NCBI RefSeq assembly: GCF_026914265.1
Contig: NC_069136.1
Location: 54,216,658-54,280,657, forward strand
Origin: Mya arenaria
Lineage: Eukaryota; Mollusca; Bivalvia; Myida; Myidae
Direction of reading: 5' to 3'
DNA: 64,000 nt
Made by a program: the position numbers and the translations under genes. Below, piece by piece: positions 22,754 through 31,975 of this stretch (its first letter is position 1; each line of letters begins with the position of its first letter). The notes below the pieces were generated by a model. That model made no database searches. It was not told the DNA's origin and saw only the letters and a list, made by a program, of their open reading frames with translations.

Positions 22754-24532
22754 ATGGCTACCGGCGGATTAGCTGAAACACTTCTAGAATTTGGTAGTGA
22801 CGCCGTCGGTGAAAGGACCGGGAGCAAGTGTGGGCCCTGCCGTCGGCGAAACAGGTCGGATGTGGCTTCATTATTCTGTAATACATGCAAGGAATATCTA
22901 TGCGATGCCTGCTGTGATGGACACAAGATATACATAACGAACGTAGATGAACATCAAATCGTTGCTTCCCATGAAGCCTGTGTCAAGCCGATAGTCGATA
23001 TGAAGGGACTGGATCAGTGTTTCAAACATAAACGAGCGTTTATGTATCACTGTGAAGACCATACAGAATTGTTCTGTGAAATATGTGCATTTCCTCGTCA
23101 TCGGAGATGCGACAATATCCACGAAATAGCAAACATAGCTAAGAACGTGAAAGAGGATGAGAGGAAAAAGATACGTGCATTCATTATCACTGCCTCAGAA
23201 GTAATAATGAAATGCCAAGAGGATCAATTGAACAACATTTCGCGAGTGGAAGAAATCGTAAAAGAAATTGATTTTTATAAAGAAGACTTATTTACGAAAA
23301 TTGAGAAAGCCAAGGCGCAAATTGTCAGCGAAATAACAAACCATAACACATATGAAAATGAACGTCTAAATACGAGGAGAAATGCGGCTGAAATCCTGAA
23401 GAAAGATCTGGACACGCTCTTGGCAATGTCAGATAGCGTACGCGAGAATGGGACGGAAACGGAAATATTCATTCTAAACCACATCCTCAAGAGTACGCAA
23501 GACAAGGCATCACAAACACTGAACACTTTGTTGAAGAATGATTACACCGTCAAAGTGGGACTAAAAGTCGACAAATTCATTTTAGAAATAAAAAGTACTG
23601 ATGCAGCATTATTTTTAATAGATAAAACACAAGAGCCAAACACACAATCATTAAATGAAGACGATATAATCAAGACGGCAAAAACCTCTACAGACAGGAA
23701 TAAAGTCAAAAAACGGCCGGTGAGTCTAGAGCTGTTGAAAACCATAGAGATCGTGAAGACAGGAGACGACAAAAAGCAGCCGTTTGTTACTGGACTGGAC
23801 TTCCTGCCAGATGGGAGGATTGTCGCCGTGGATGGCTACAACTTGAAATGTTTTATCTTGAGTGACACACTGAAGAGGTTCGATGCATTTTATAAATGTA
23901 AGACATATCCCAATGACGTATCTTCTTTCTCTGATAACAATATTGCAGTAACCGTAAATGACCGAACCATCTGCCTGCTGACAGTGGGTACTGACCACAA
24001 AATCACGCTGATGAAGACGCTGACAATTTCCACCAACTGCTTCTCCATCTGTCACCTGAACGACAGCACATTCGTAGTAAACACTCATGGCGACCCAAGG
24101 CCTGCCAGGATGATCGGCGTGGACGGCAATGAGAGTGACTTTGACAACGTCAAGTTTCCTGGAAGGTCGTATGAGATTGATGAAAGTAAATGTACCTACA
24201 TACCATATGGGGATACACTTGTTCTTACGGACAGGCATGATCACACAGTTTACATGTTCAACACCGTGACCGGCAAAAACACAAAGATAAAAGATCGCTC
24301 GATACGGGAACCGAGAGACGCATGCGTTGGTCCCGATGACTCCGTGTTTGTCTGCAGTGAGAAGACAAACTCCGTCATCCAGATATCGCCCGATGGGGAC
24401 ATATTGGCGTCATGTAACGTCGACATGACATTTCCGTTGGCCGTGACCGTTTCCAGGGACGGTTCCAGAATGGCCGTGACCAACAGTGAGAGTGGAATGA
24501 GGAAAATGAAACTGTTTAAAATAATACAATAA
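22754..24532 (+). CDS. RING-less TRIM-like protein: B-box, coiled coil, NHL-like repeats
   Basis: Intact single-exon frame of 592 residues. B-box 1 spans about 26-67 (C26-x2-C29, C42-x2-C45, C50, H57, H67). B-box 2 spans about 89-123 (C89, H92, C100, H103, C108, C111, H116, C119, H123). A charged helical region with heptad character runs about 130-260. From about 325 the sequence has NHL/beta-propeller-like blades (TGLDFLPDGRIVAVDGYN, VSRDGSRMAV). There is no RING before B-box 1 and no room for one after the start codon, so ubiquitin-ligase activity is not predicted. TRIM relatives with this build often act as scaffolds or in innate immunity; that is family knowledge, not shown here. The start is supported by matching ATGGCTACCGG in copy A. 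AATAAA follows the stop by 26 bp. Confidence 0.9.
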   Translation: MATGGLAETLLEFGSDAVGERTGSKCGPCRRRNRSDVASLFCNTCKEYLCDACCDGHKIYITNVDEHQIVASHEACVKPIVDMKGLDQCFKHKRAFMYHCEDHTELFCEICAFPRHRRCDNIHEIANIAKNVKEDERKKIRAFIITASEVIMKCQEDQLNNISRVEEIVKEIDFYKEDLFTKIEKAKAQIVSEITNHNTYENERLNTRRNAAEILKKDLDTLLAMSDSVRENGTETEIFILNHILKSTQDKASQTLNTLLKNDYTVKVGLKVDKFILEIKSTDAALFLIDKTQEPNTQSLNEDDIIKTAKTSTDRNKVKKRPVSLELLKTIEIVKTGDDKKQPFVTGLDFLPDGRIVAVDGYNLKCFILSDTLKRFDAFYKCKTYPNDVSSFSDNNIAVTVNDRTICLLTVGTDHKITLMKTLTISTNCFSICHLNDSTFVVNTHGDPRPARMIGVDGNESDFDNVKFPGRSYEIDESKCTYIPYGDTLVLTDRHDHTVYMFNTVTGKNTKIKDRSIREPRDACVGPDDSVFVCSEKTNSVIQISPDGDILASCNVDMTFPLAVTVSRDGSRMAVTNSESGMRKMKLFKIIQ

Positions 24533-24558
24533 AAATAGAATTGTCCAGCTCAGTTATA

Positions 24559-24564
24559 AATAAA
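24559..24564 (+). terminator. Polyadenylation signal, TRIM-like copy B
   Basis: AATAAA in CAGTTATAAATAAACAG, the same context as in copy A. Confidence 0.6.
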
Positions 24565-25009
24565 CAGTAATTTAACTTTTTTCTAAAATGATGAAACACA
24601 CCAACGACAAAAAAGTCTAAAAGATACTTAAGTTTGAAAAAACATTTATTGTATTTACGGAAATGTAAGAGATACATTATCCAAACATCTTTTCCATAGA
24701 AATAGATATTGAAATATATAGACCATTATGTATTATTACATTGTATGTATAAGTAGATTATCATATTTAATTTGCGATTTCAAGATTCTGTTGCAGCGAC
24801 TTAAATTATATATAACACGCACTTCGTGTTCGTGTATTATTTCAAAAGTATGGTAGTGGGTGCATTTATTGTTAATAAATTTAATGTTGCAACTTTATTA
24901 ATAATACTTTGCTGTCGAAGAATGCGAAACTTTAATTTTATTTATTTAACGATTTTGCGCAGTGCAATATCTTAGGCGTATATAAATTATAAACTATTAG
25001 AGCATAACT

Positions 25010-25028
25010 GATGATGATGGTGGTGATA

Positions 25029-25060
<32 letters not shown>

Positions 25061-25078
25061 AATGATGATGATGATGAA
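25010..25078. repeat. GAT trinucleotide microsatellite
   Basis: Near-pure GATGATGAT run with a few GGT and AAT interruptions, matching the position of the array at 19653 in unit A. Confidence 0.95.
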
Positions 25079-25524
25079 TATTTGAGTTTCAAGATAAACC
25101 GAAAAGTTGAAAACAATATAGTAAAATCAGACATAGTCCTTGTATACATGTCAGACTTATTTAGAAAAGCAATCCCGAAACACTTTTAAAAAATATTGAT
25201 AAAATAAATAATTTTGATTTTAAAAATGAGCTTTTTTTGTTATATTAGTCAAATAAGTTCTGTAATTGATATTCCGGGGGTCACCAAGGATGAAAATCAC
25301 ATGAATGAAAAAGGATACCTTAAAAATACATTAAAAGATAATTCACAGCATATTGAACAAAAATAAAATAGACTTTTTATTCTTTTAACATTGTAAACCA
25401 TTCACAATGATCAGATAATCAAGATAAAAAACAACAACAAAAAAACACAAAGGCACTTAAGAATTATCTCATAAACTACTTGTATAAAGTATCAATCGAA
25501 CTAAGTAAATGGGTAAAAGGTATA

Positions 25525-25700
25525 GATAATATGTGATATGCTTTCCGGTGGTTTATATGGATTTATCAGTGAAAAAAACCCATTGATAATCCACTGAAAA
25601 TAACAACTTGATAGTTTGCACTGTTTGAAATTATTTTCGCCCGCTATCGATTTCAAATGAAACGTCAGCGCTCACAGAGCTTGGACACAAAATTAAGAAA
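25525..25700. repeat. Dispersed repeat, third copy (see 2905)
   Basis: CGGTGGTTTATATGGATTTA, ATCAGTGAAAAAAACC, CACTGAAAATAACAA, CACTGTTTGAAATT and GCTCACAGAGC in order. Confidence 0.7.
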
Positions 25701-25809
25701 TTAGATCAAAAGGTCACAGTCAAAGTCATCAGAGGAAAACATTGATATTTGTTTTCAAAACAGTACACATGGTACAAATTTCATTGCTGTAGCTTCAAAA
25801 ATAAGAAAG

Positions 25810-26510
25810 GAGGACACATTAAGAGTGGCAGCTTTGATCAAAGGGAAATAAGCAAATTTGGTAGAAGGCCTTCATATAATGCTACTTATCAACGGTCTGG
25901 GCCATATGGTTTGAAAAAGTAAGATTTTCAAAATAATCCCGATATTAGTATATAGGAAACTTGTGTGGCCCAGGGCGTGGCAATTTTTTCCACAGGGCCT
26001 TATTTAAAAAAGAACACTTGGTGGTGGACCACTGTATGATGCTTCATACAAAATATCAAACTATCAAGGGTCTGGATTAGCGCTTTTAGGCAAAAAAAAA
26101 CCTGGTCATATATAATTCTATAGAATACTTGTGGCCAAGGGTGGGGACAGTTTTGAACCCAGGGGCACGGTAAAACTTATTTGATAGAACACCACTGTAT
26201 GATGATATATGCAAATTATCATGGGTAAAGGCCCAGTTTCAGACAATAAATTTTTCAAAATAATCTTCCTTATAAGTCCCTATTTACGTATGTTAGAAAC
26301 TTGTGACCCCCGGGGAAGGGCCAGTTTTGACCCAAGGGGCATACTTAGATTAATTTAGTAGAGGACCACTAAACAATATAACACACGTAATTTTATAGGC
26401 GTCATGGTTTTTCGCAAGTTTTTGTCGTTTGAAACAATAATTCACGGAAAACGGACGGACGGACGGACGCCGGACAGTTAGCAACAGCAAAAACTCACCC
26501 TAGTGCTCAG
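25810..26510. repeat. Tandem CCCCAGGG-type repeat array, unit B
   Basis: Same kind of degenerate ~150-bp units as 20395-21080, ending in TTTTTGTCGTTTGAAACAAT and GGACGGACGGACGCCGG just before the decayed TRIM copy. Confidence 0.75.
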
Positions 26511-26517
26511 TTAAGCT

Positions 26518-27473
26518 AAAAACTTGACACGCATTTGGCAATATCGAATAGCGTTTGCGAGAATTGAACAGATGCGGAAATATTCATCCTAATCCATATG
26601 CACAAGACAAGGTATCACAAACACTGAACATTTTATTGGAGAATGATGACAACGAGACTTGGATTAAACGAAAACAAGTTTAAAAACTAACACTTCCGAT
26701 ATTTAAGAACAAAGGAGCCCAAAACACAACCATTAAATGAAGACGGTTTAAACAAGACAATAACACACTCTATAAACGTGAACAAGGTCCAACATTGGCC
26801 GTAGCGTCTAGAGCTGTATAAGACTCTGGAGCTCGTGAAGATAGGGGACGACAAAGAGCAGCCGTTTCTTACAGTACTGGACTACCTGTCGGACGGACGG
26901 GTCGTTGGTGTTGAAAGCTGCAACTGCAAACGTTTCATTTTGAGTGACACCCTGAAAGGATTTGACACATATAGTTAAATTAAGATACACCATATGGACG
27001 TATCTGCTAATCTGATAACAATATTGAGTTACTCGCAGTTCCGGGGATGTCCGAACCATTTTTCTGTTGACAGTGGGCAGTGACAACACTATCACACCGA
27101 CGACGATGCCTACTTTGACTCCATTTGTTCATCGAACGACCGTACGTTCCTGGTGGACATATGGGGGCACGGCCTGCCCAAAGACCGACGTGGACGGCAA
27201 TGAGAGGGAATTTGACAGCGCGAAATGGCAAGACTTATACGACTGGGTTATGTTTTTGTACCTAAATACACTCCCGTAATATCATGTTTTTTCAGTTTAC
27301 ATGTACAACATCGTGACCGGATCGTAGGTAAGATATCACCCGGTGGCGATATACCGTCGGGAAGAGACGTTTACATGCCATATCCGTACGCCGTGGCTGT
27401 CTCTAGAGAGGGTTCTAAAATTGCCGCGATCGACGGCGTGAGAATACTGATATTGATAAAAATTATACAATGA
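26518..27473 (+). pseudogene. Decayed 5'-truncated TRIM-like copy, unit B
   Basis: Begins with LDTHLAISNSVCEN-like sequence (about residue 218 of the intact protein), then a piece like DAEIFILIHM, TSQTLNILLENDD, and NHL-region pieces (VKIGDDKEQPFLTVLDYLSD near 26840, VDGNEREFDSAKW near 27190, VAVSREGSKIAAIDG near 27400). Frameshifts and stops separate them. It ends in KIIQ-type codons like the live gene (IKIIQ, stop at 27471). Confidence 0.8.
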
Positions 27474-27480
27474 CAAAGTA

Positions 27481-29270
27481 TTGTTGAAATTGTTTATTTT
27501 TAATCATAAACTACCGCGTATTTTTTATTAATTTTTATAAAAACAAATAAGATTAAAACATGAAATTGAAAGAATTTTGTCAAAAGTTTAAAATGATTTG
27601 AAAATAAACGTCCTGAAGTTATACAAGGTAGTTTGGTACCTTAATTAAATAATGTATGACATGGGTTTTTTCATTACGAGCGTATGAGCGAATGAGGAAA
27701 TCATGAAATAATAAAAACTCATTACGAGTAAGTACAAATAAACTCAGATGAATTATTGCAATGCTTTTGTCACTATTAATGTATGAACAGATCTTCAGTT
27801 TTAACGCGTGAGTCTGCCAAGGTCAATAATAATTTCAAAGGAGGAGGTTCATAATCTGAGTTTGACTTCAGACACTGATAAGGATATCAATACAAATTTG
27901 GATTGTTAACGGATAAACACTCGTTATCATATTCAAATGTAAAAAATAATAGATAATGTCATTGACGTGGCATGTTTTAATGCCAATACGGATTACTGAA
28001 TGTACCAGACGAACCATTAGAATACCATTCTAATACCATTCTAATTTCATTCTTGATTAAACCAAGTAATAAAAAAGCTGTTTTTTAAAAAAAGATATTC
28101 GCTAAGTGAATAGGTATACAATAAGCGGTATGATACGAAATTGATCTACATCGCTTCATTAACTTAAGTTGAAACATTGACTTTATGGCCTTAAAACGTG
28201 GTTTGTCGACCAGGGCGTGCATTCAGAAGAATTAAATGGCTAATGGAGCAACAATTTTAATTTTAATGTTATGTACCATATTTTTTAAATATTTGACCCA
28301 TTGTAACTTTCAATAATTATGGAACATAAAATACTTTCCAGATTGTAACTAATACACGACCTTGTCTAACGTAAAAAACCCATAAATTTTATAACACAAA
28401 CAATGAATATTTTACTGCATCACACTTATAATGAGCAAATTCGCACCTATTCCTTCGATTTATCATCCGATAAAACACATAAAAGTCCACAGCATCAGTG
28501 ACATTCACGAGGAAAGACACAACTTTTGGAGTATTGCCAATATTCTTTTCATCCAATAAAAAAGGACGTTACAAAAAGATGAGCAATATGAAGAAGAAGA
28601 AGAAGAAGAAGAAGAAGAAGAAGAAGACTTTATTATGCAAACAAATCTGACAAGATCCATAGCAGAGCAGAATTAACAACACAGTATAATAATAAACTGG
28701 TACAGCAAGATGTCATCTGGCATAGTAAGTTTACATAATATCTTCAAATAGCAATATGAGACTTACTTGAAGGAAGAATTTTATGTTGTACGGCAGGGAC
28801 AACATGTATTCGATTCAAAACATATAGGTAAAAAGCACGTCAGTCATATAATAAATGTCGTTTTTTTTCAAAAGCATTGAAAGTAAATGTGGCAAGTTTT
28901 TTTAATTCGACTAAACTTTCACTTATCAATTGCATAATATCCAATGAAGTTGCAAATAAAACCTGTGCACAGAAGCTGCGAGGGGCTGAGCCGTTCAATG
29001 TGCTAAAAACGCCTATTGTTTGGCTTCCGCCAAAGTATGGTCTGAACCGAACATTCTGTTAATACTACAATTAATGGTTTGGCAGTTATGCTTGCTAGTC
29101 ATCATGAAACTTAATTACGCTTGAGATTTGACATCTGTTTGAGTGATTGATTCTGTAAAAACTGTGAAAAACAATTTTGTTTGAAATTACAGTGGGTCAA
29201 ATATATTTCAACATATATTACATTACAGAGAAACAAAACTTCCTTCCAGAATGTTACTGGTACAAACCTG
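27481..29270. other. Intergenic, no gene seen
   Basis: AT-rich. A short triple repeat of TACCATTCTAA lies near 28020 and a GAA microsatellite at 28590. The short frame around 28877-29062 has no splice context or recognisable domain. Confidence 0.5.
28590..28627. repeat. GAA trinucleotide microsatellite
   Basis: About 12 uninterrupted GAA units, followed by ACTTTATTATGC. Confidence 0.95.
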
Positions 29271-29775
29271 ATCATTTTGAACCTTCATTGCATTTTTGTT
29301 AAACATCCTATGCATGGTAAAAAACAGCCCGGAAAAGATTCAGTCCGGACGGACACACGCACTACCGCACTGACGCATTATTTCACACACATACAAGGAA
29401 CCGTCATAGTGACAACTATGTCTTTCTCATCGCAAGCGGGCTCAACAAAAATCTTATAATGCATGCTCTAGACACACCCCGTACAATTCTTAGTTTTACC
29501 TTTGACCTCTAAGGGTGGCCTTGACCTTTGAGGTAAAGGCCTCGATCTGGTTTTGAAAATCCTATAATGCAAGTCAAGATACAGGCCAGACAAGGATAGT
29601 TCTAACCTTTGATCTCTATGAGTGATTTTTACCTTGGTCTTCGCGCGACACGCCACCTCATCGTTGTGAACTTTCATGGCAAGTTATTTTGAAAACCATA
29701 TAATGCATGGTCAAAATACAGCCCGGACATGGTCAGATCCGGACGCACATAATAACGCAGTACGGACATACACGG
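29270..29775. repeat. Dispersed repeat array (GACCTTTGAGGTAAAGGCC / CAGCCCGGAC family)
   Basis: Recurring blocks: TATGCATGGTAAAAAACAGC, CCGGA..AGATTCAGTCCGGAC (29310), ATAATGCAAGTCAAGATACA (29563), ATAATGCATGGTCAAAATAC, AGCCCGGACATGGTCAGATC (29700), and TTGACCTTTGAGGTAAAGGC. The same family recurs at 53735-54230. Non-coding. Confidence 0.65.
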
Positions 29776-30244
29776 AACCGTTTGACAAAAATAATGCATA
29801 TTCTGTTTCTTTTTAGAAACGTATTGTAATTTTATCTTTTTACTATGATAAAGTATTATCAAAGGTTCAAACTAGAGCTATACTTTGGGACTGCCATGTA
29901 CAGCTAAAACATGAATTGTTGATATATTTTAATTGTAAGAAGCCGTTTGTTTAACTTTCATACAAAACATTTCGATTTGTGCATTAGATAATGTAGACAG
30001 AATATTTCGCAAATAGCACAAGCGACCTTGATAATGACGTCACACCATGATAATGCGCATTGAAATTGGTTCAATATTGACGTCAAAATATTTCCTCTTG
30101 TACACAAGTAAACCTTTATTAGTACGTGTTCTTGTTTTGTAAGATATATCGCAAACATCAAAACTGGTCGTGCAACAAACAGGAAAGAACATTCAAATAA
30201 AGATAAAAAGAAACAAAATATCAACAGATCGTCAAAATACATAT

Positions 30245-30656
30245 GTACATTAAACACTATCAACATTGTTTTCATGGTAATGGTTTAAGATTACAGGCAT
30301 ATGCAAAATTTGTTAAATTATGTCTATACATAATTTATCTATTTATAGCATATATGCTTTTATTACATCTTTCCAAAATATATTTGACAGTGTTTGGCAA
30401 ATATGTTCACAAAACATTTTACCACAATTAAACATCTTAACCATATCAAATGAGCTAGCCTTCACTTCGAAACATTTACTATTCTATGTACCATATAGTT
30501 TTTAAGCAATTTTATCTTTAAACTATACATATAGCTAACAGCGTCTATCATATTATAACACCCTATTCTGTAAAGTCTTTTACAAATACTGTTCTTTTTA
30601 TTAAAAGTCGCATCCCAAACAAACTCAGAGAATAAATCATTGAATTGTTTCATAAA
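30245..30656 (-). mobile_element. Non-LTR retrotransposon fragment inserted in the J-protein 3' flank
   Basis: Minus-strand reading 30653-30462 gives FNDLFSEFVWDATFNKK, then LYRIGCYNMIDAVSYMYSLK and IKLLKNYM, typical of the region after the RT in many LINE ORF2 proteins (FIWNGK...GGLxMxDxxSFIxSLKxxWLKR). The equivalent flank of the paralogue (50240-50290) runs straight through without it, so the fragment looks inserted after the J-protein gene duplicated. Confidence 0.6.
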
Positions 30657-30886
30657 ATATTAACATATTGAAAATTATACACAACACTAACAGGTTATTT
30701 CGAGGAGCAGAAATATATCGATTAATTAGGATTTGAACCTTAGTATAAGTTGCCACTTTGGTATTGTATTTAGCTTAGCAATCACTTGTCTTTTCTGCGG
30801 TTGTTGATTACCAATCGTTCTTGTTTTTCATGTTGCTATAGTTTTTATCATCATTAACCAATAAGATTTTAAGTAACAGATTATTT

Positions 30887-31864
30887 TTAGGTTTCTCCCC
30901 TAGCTTCGCGTATCAAAGCCAATGAGTACTGAAGTTGTGTCCATTTGTTCTTGTCGCCACCTTTGTCAGGATGATACTGCAAAGCAAGCATTCGATATTT
31001 TGTGTTTATTTCCCCGTTAGAGCTTGATAAAGGCAATCCCAGAAAACGGTACGCATTTTCCAGAGCCTCAGATTTCGGGAGACCGAAGGCCCATTGTGTT
31101 AAACGGTCGGCCAACTCGTGAGCTTGTTTTGAAGCATATACAAAACCTACGACAGCCCCTGCTATAGCCCCAATAACTCCACCGACAGGGCCAGCGATCG
31201 CACCACCAATGCCCAAACCAACCAATTCGCCTCCTATGCCACCAATAACTCCAGCTGCAACTGATAAGCCAAAATCCATTATATTTTTAACGCATCTAAT
31301 TCCTGTAATTTCATCTTTCCACCAACGCTTTATATTTTTTATGACACCAAAAGCAAGGGTACAAGCAACCAAGCCAACTATCACAACAGAGCTTCCGCCA
31401 ATCGCTATTGCAACTGCATTTTGCAGTCTATCTGAAGCGCTTAAATTTTGAAGATGTGTCTGTAAGACGTTAAACTGTGGTTTAGAAAGACGTTTGACCG
31501 CGTTTCGGAAGCAAGCTTGCTTAGTACATGCAATGCTGGTGCGAGGTTTTACACGATTCCATTTCTGATCACTATTTGTTACAAATTCTCTGTCATCTCT
31601 CATGTAATTGCTCCATATTTCATGCATATTTTGTCTTAACTCTGAATCCTTGTCTTCTTCCTTGGTTTCTTTCACAAGACGCAGTGCTTGACTTTTAAAC
31701 AACCTATCATCGCCAAGGAGCGCTTGAAGAGATCGGATATTTGTTTTTTTCCTTGTATTTTCGCAATAAAGCAGGAAAAACAGAGCCCTGGCGAAGTTAT
31801 CTGGTTCATTTCCAAAAACATCCGCCAATTTTTTTTGAATGGGTTGTGGAACGTTGTCAGCCAT
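30887..31864 (-). CDS. Membrane protein with glycine zipper and C-terminal J domain
   Basis: Intact single-exon frame of 325 residues. Residues 1-95 are charged and helical (NEPDNFARALFFLLYCENTR, then RSLQALLGDDRLFKSQALRL); I do not recognise this domain. Residues about 150-176 are hydrophobic (VAIAIGGSSVVIVGLVACTL), then KRWW, then a Gly/Ala-rich stretch about 198-242 (AAGVIGGIGGELVGLGIGGA, then GPVGGVIGAIAGAVVGF) of glycine-zipper type, likely a membrane hairpin. A J domain closes the protein (about 267-325): ALENAYRFLGLP, EINTKYRMLALQ, and YHPDKGGD with HPD at 298-300. Helices I-III are present and helix IV is minimal. The HPD motif predicts stimulation of Hsp70 ATPase. J domains are usually N-terminal, so the C-terminal position is uncommon. 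A paralogue exists at 51356-52366. Homologous 5' flank supports the ATG at 31864. Confidence 0.85.
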   Translation of the reverse strand: MADNVPQPIQKKLADVFGNEPDNFARALFFLLYCENTRKKTNIRSLQALLGDDRLFKSQALRLVKETKEEDKDSELRQNMHEIWSNYMRDDREFVTNSDQKWNRVKPRTSIACTKQACFRNAVKRLSKPQFNVLQTHLQNLSASDRLQNAVAIAIGGSSVVIVGLVACTLAFGVIKNIKRWWKDEITGIRCVKNIMDFGLSVAAGVIGGIGGELVGLGIGGAIAGPVGGVIGAIAGAVVGFVYASKQAHELADRLTQWAFGLPKSEALENAYRFLGLPLSSSNGEINTKYRMLALQYHPDKGGDKNKWTQLQYSLALIREARGET

Positions 31865-31975
31865 CTGCAGTATTTAATTTCAATACAGTTACAATAGTAT
31901 ACGACTAAGTTTAAAAAGCGAACTTGTCTCAACGCTAGTTGCTGCTCAGATACTGACACTGAACGCATGGCAAGT
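31865..31975 (-). promoter_or_regulatory. Conserved 5' flank of the J-protein gene
   Basis: The sequence just upstream of the ATG matches the equivalent stretch of the paralogue (52367-52480): forward-strand CCATCTGCA, GTTACAATAGT, ACTAAGTTTAAA and a GATACTGACACTGAA-like word recur in order. This is shared 5' UTR or promoter from the duplication. No TATA box is assigned. Confidence 0.45.

Larger units (their letters stand above)
22000..27480. repeat. Segmental duplication, unit B
   Basis: Second copy of the block described at 15870. It holds the intact TRIM-like gene, then the dispersed repeats and a decayed TRIM copy in the same order and orientation. It lacks the 64-bp minisatellite and most of the 24-bp array. 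Confidence 0.85.
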
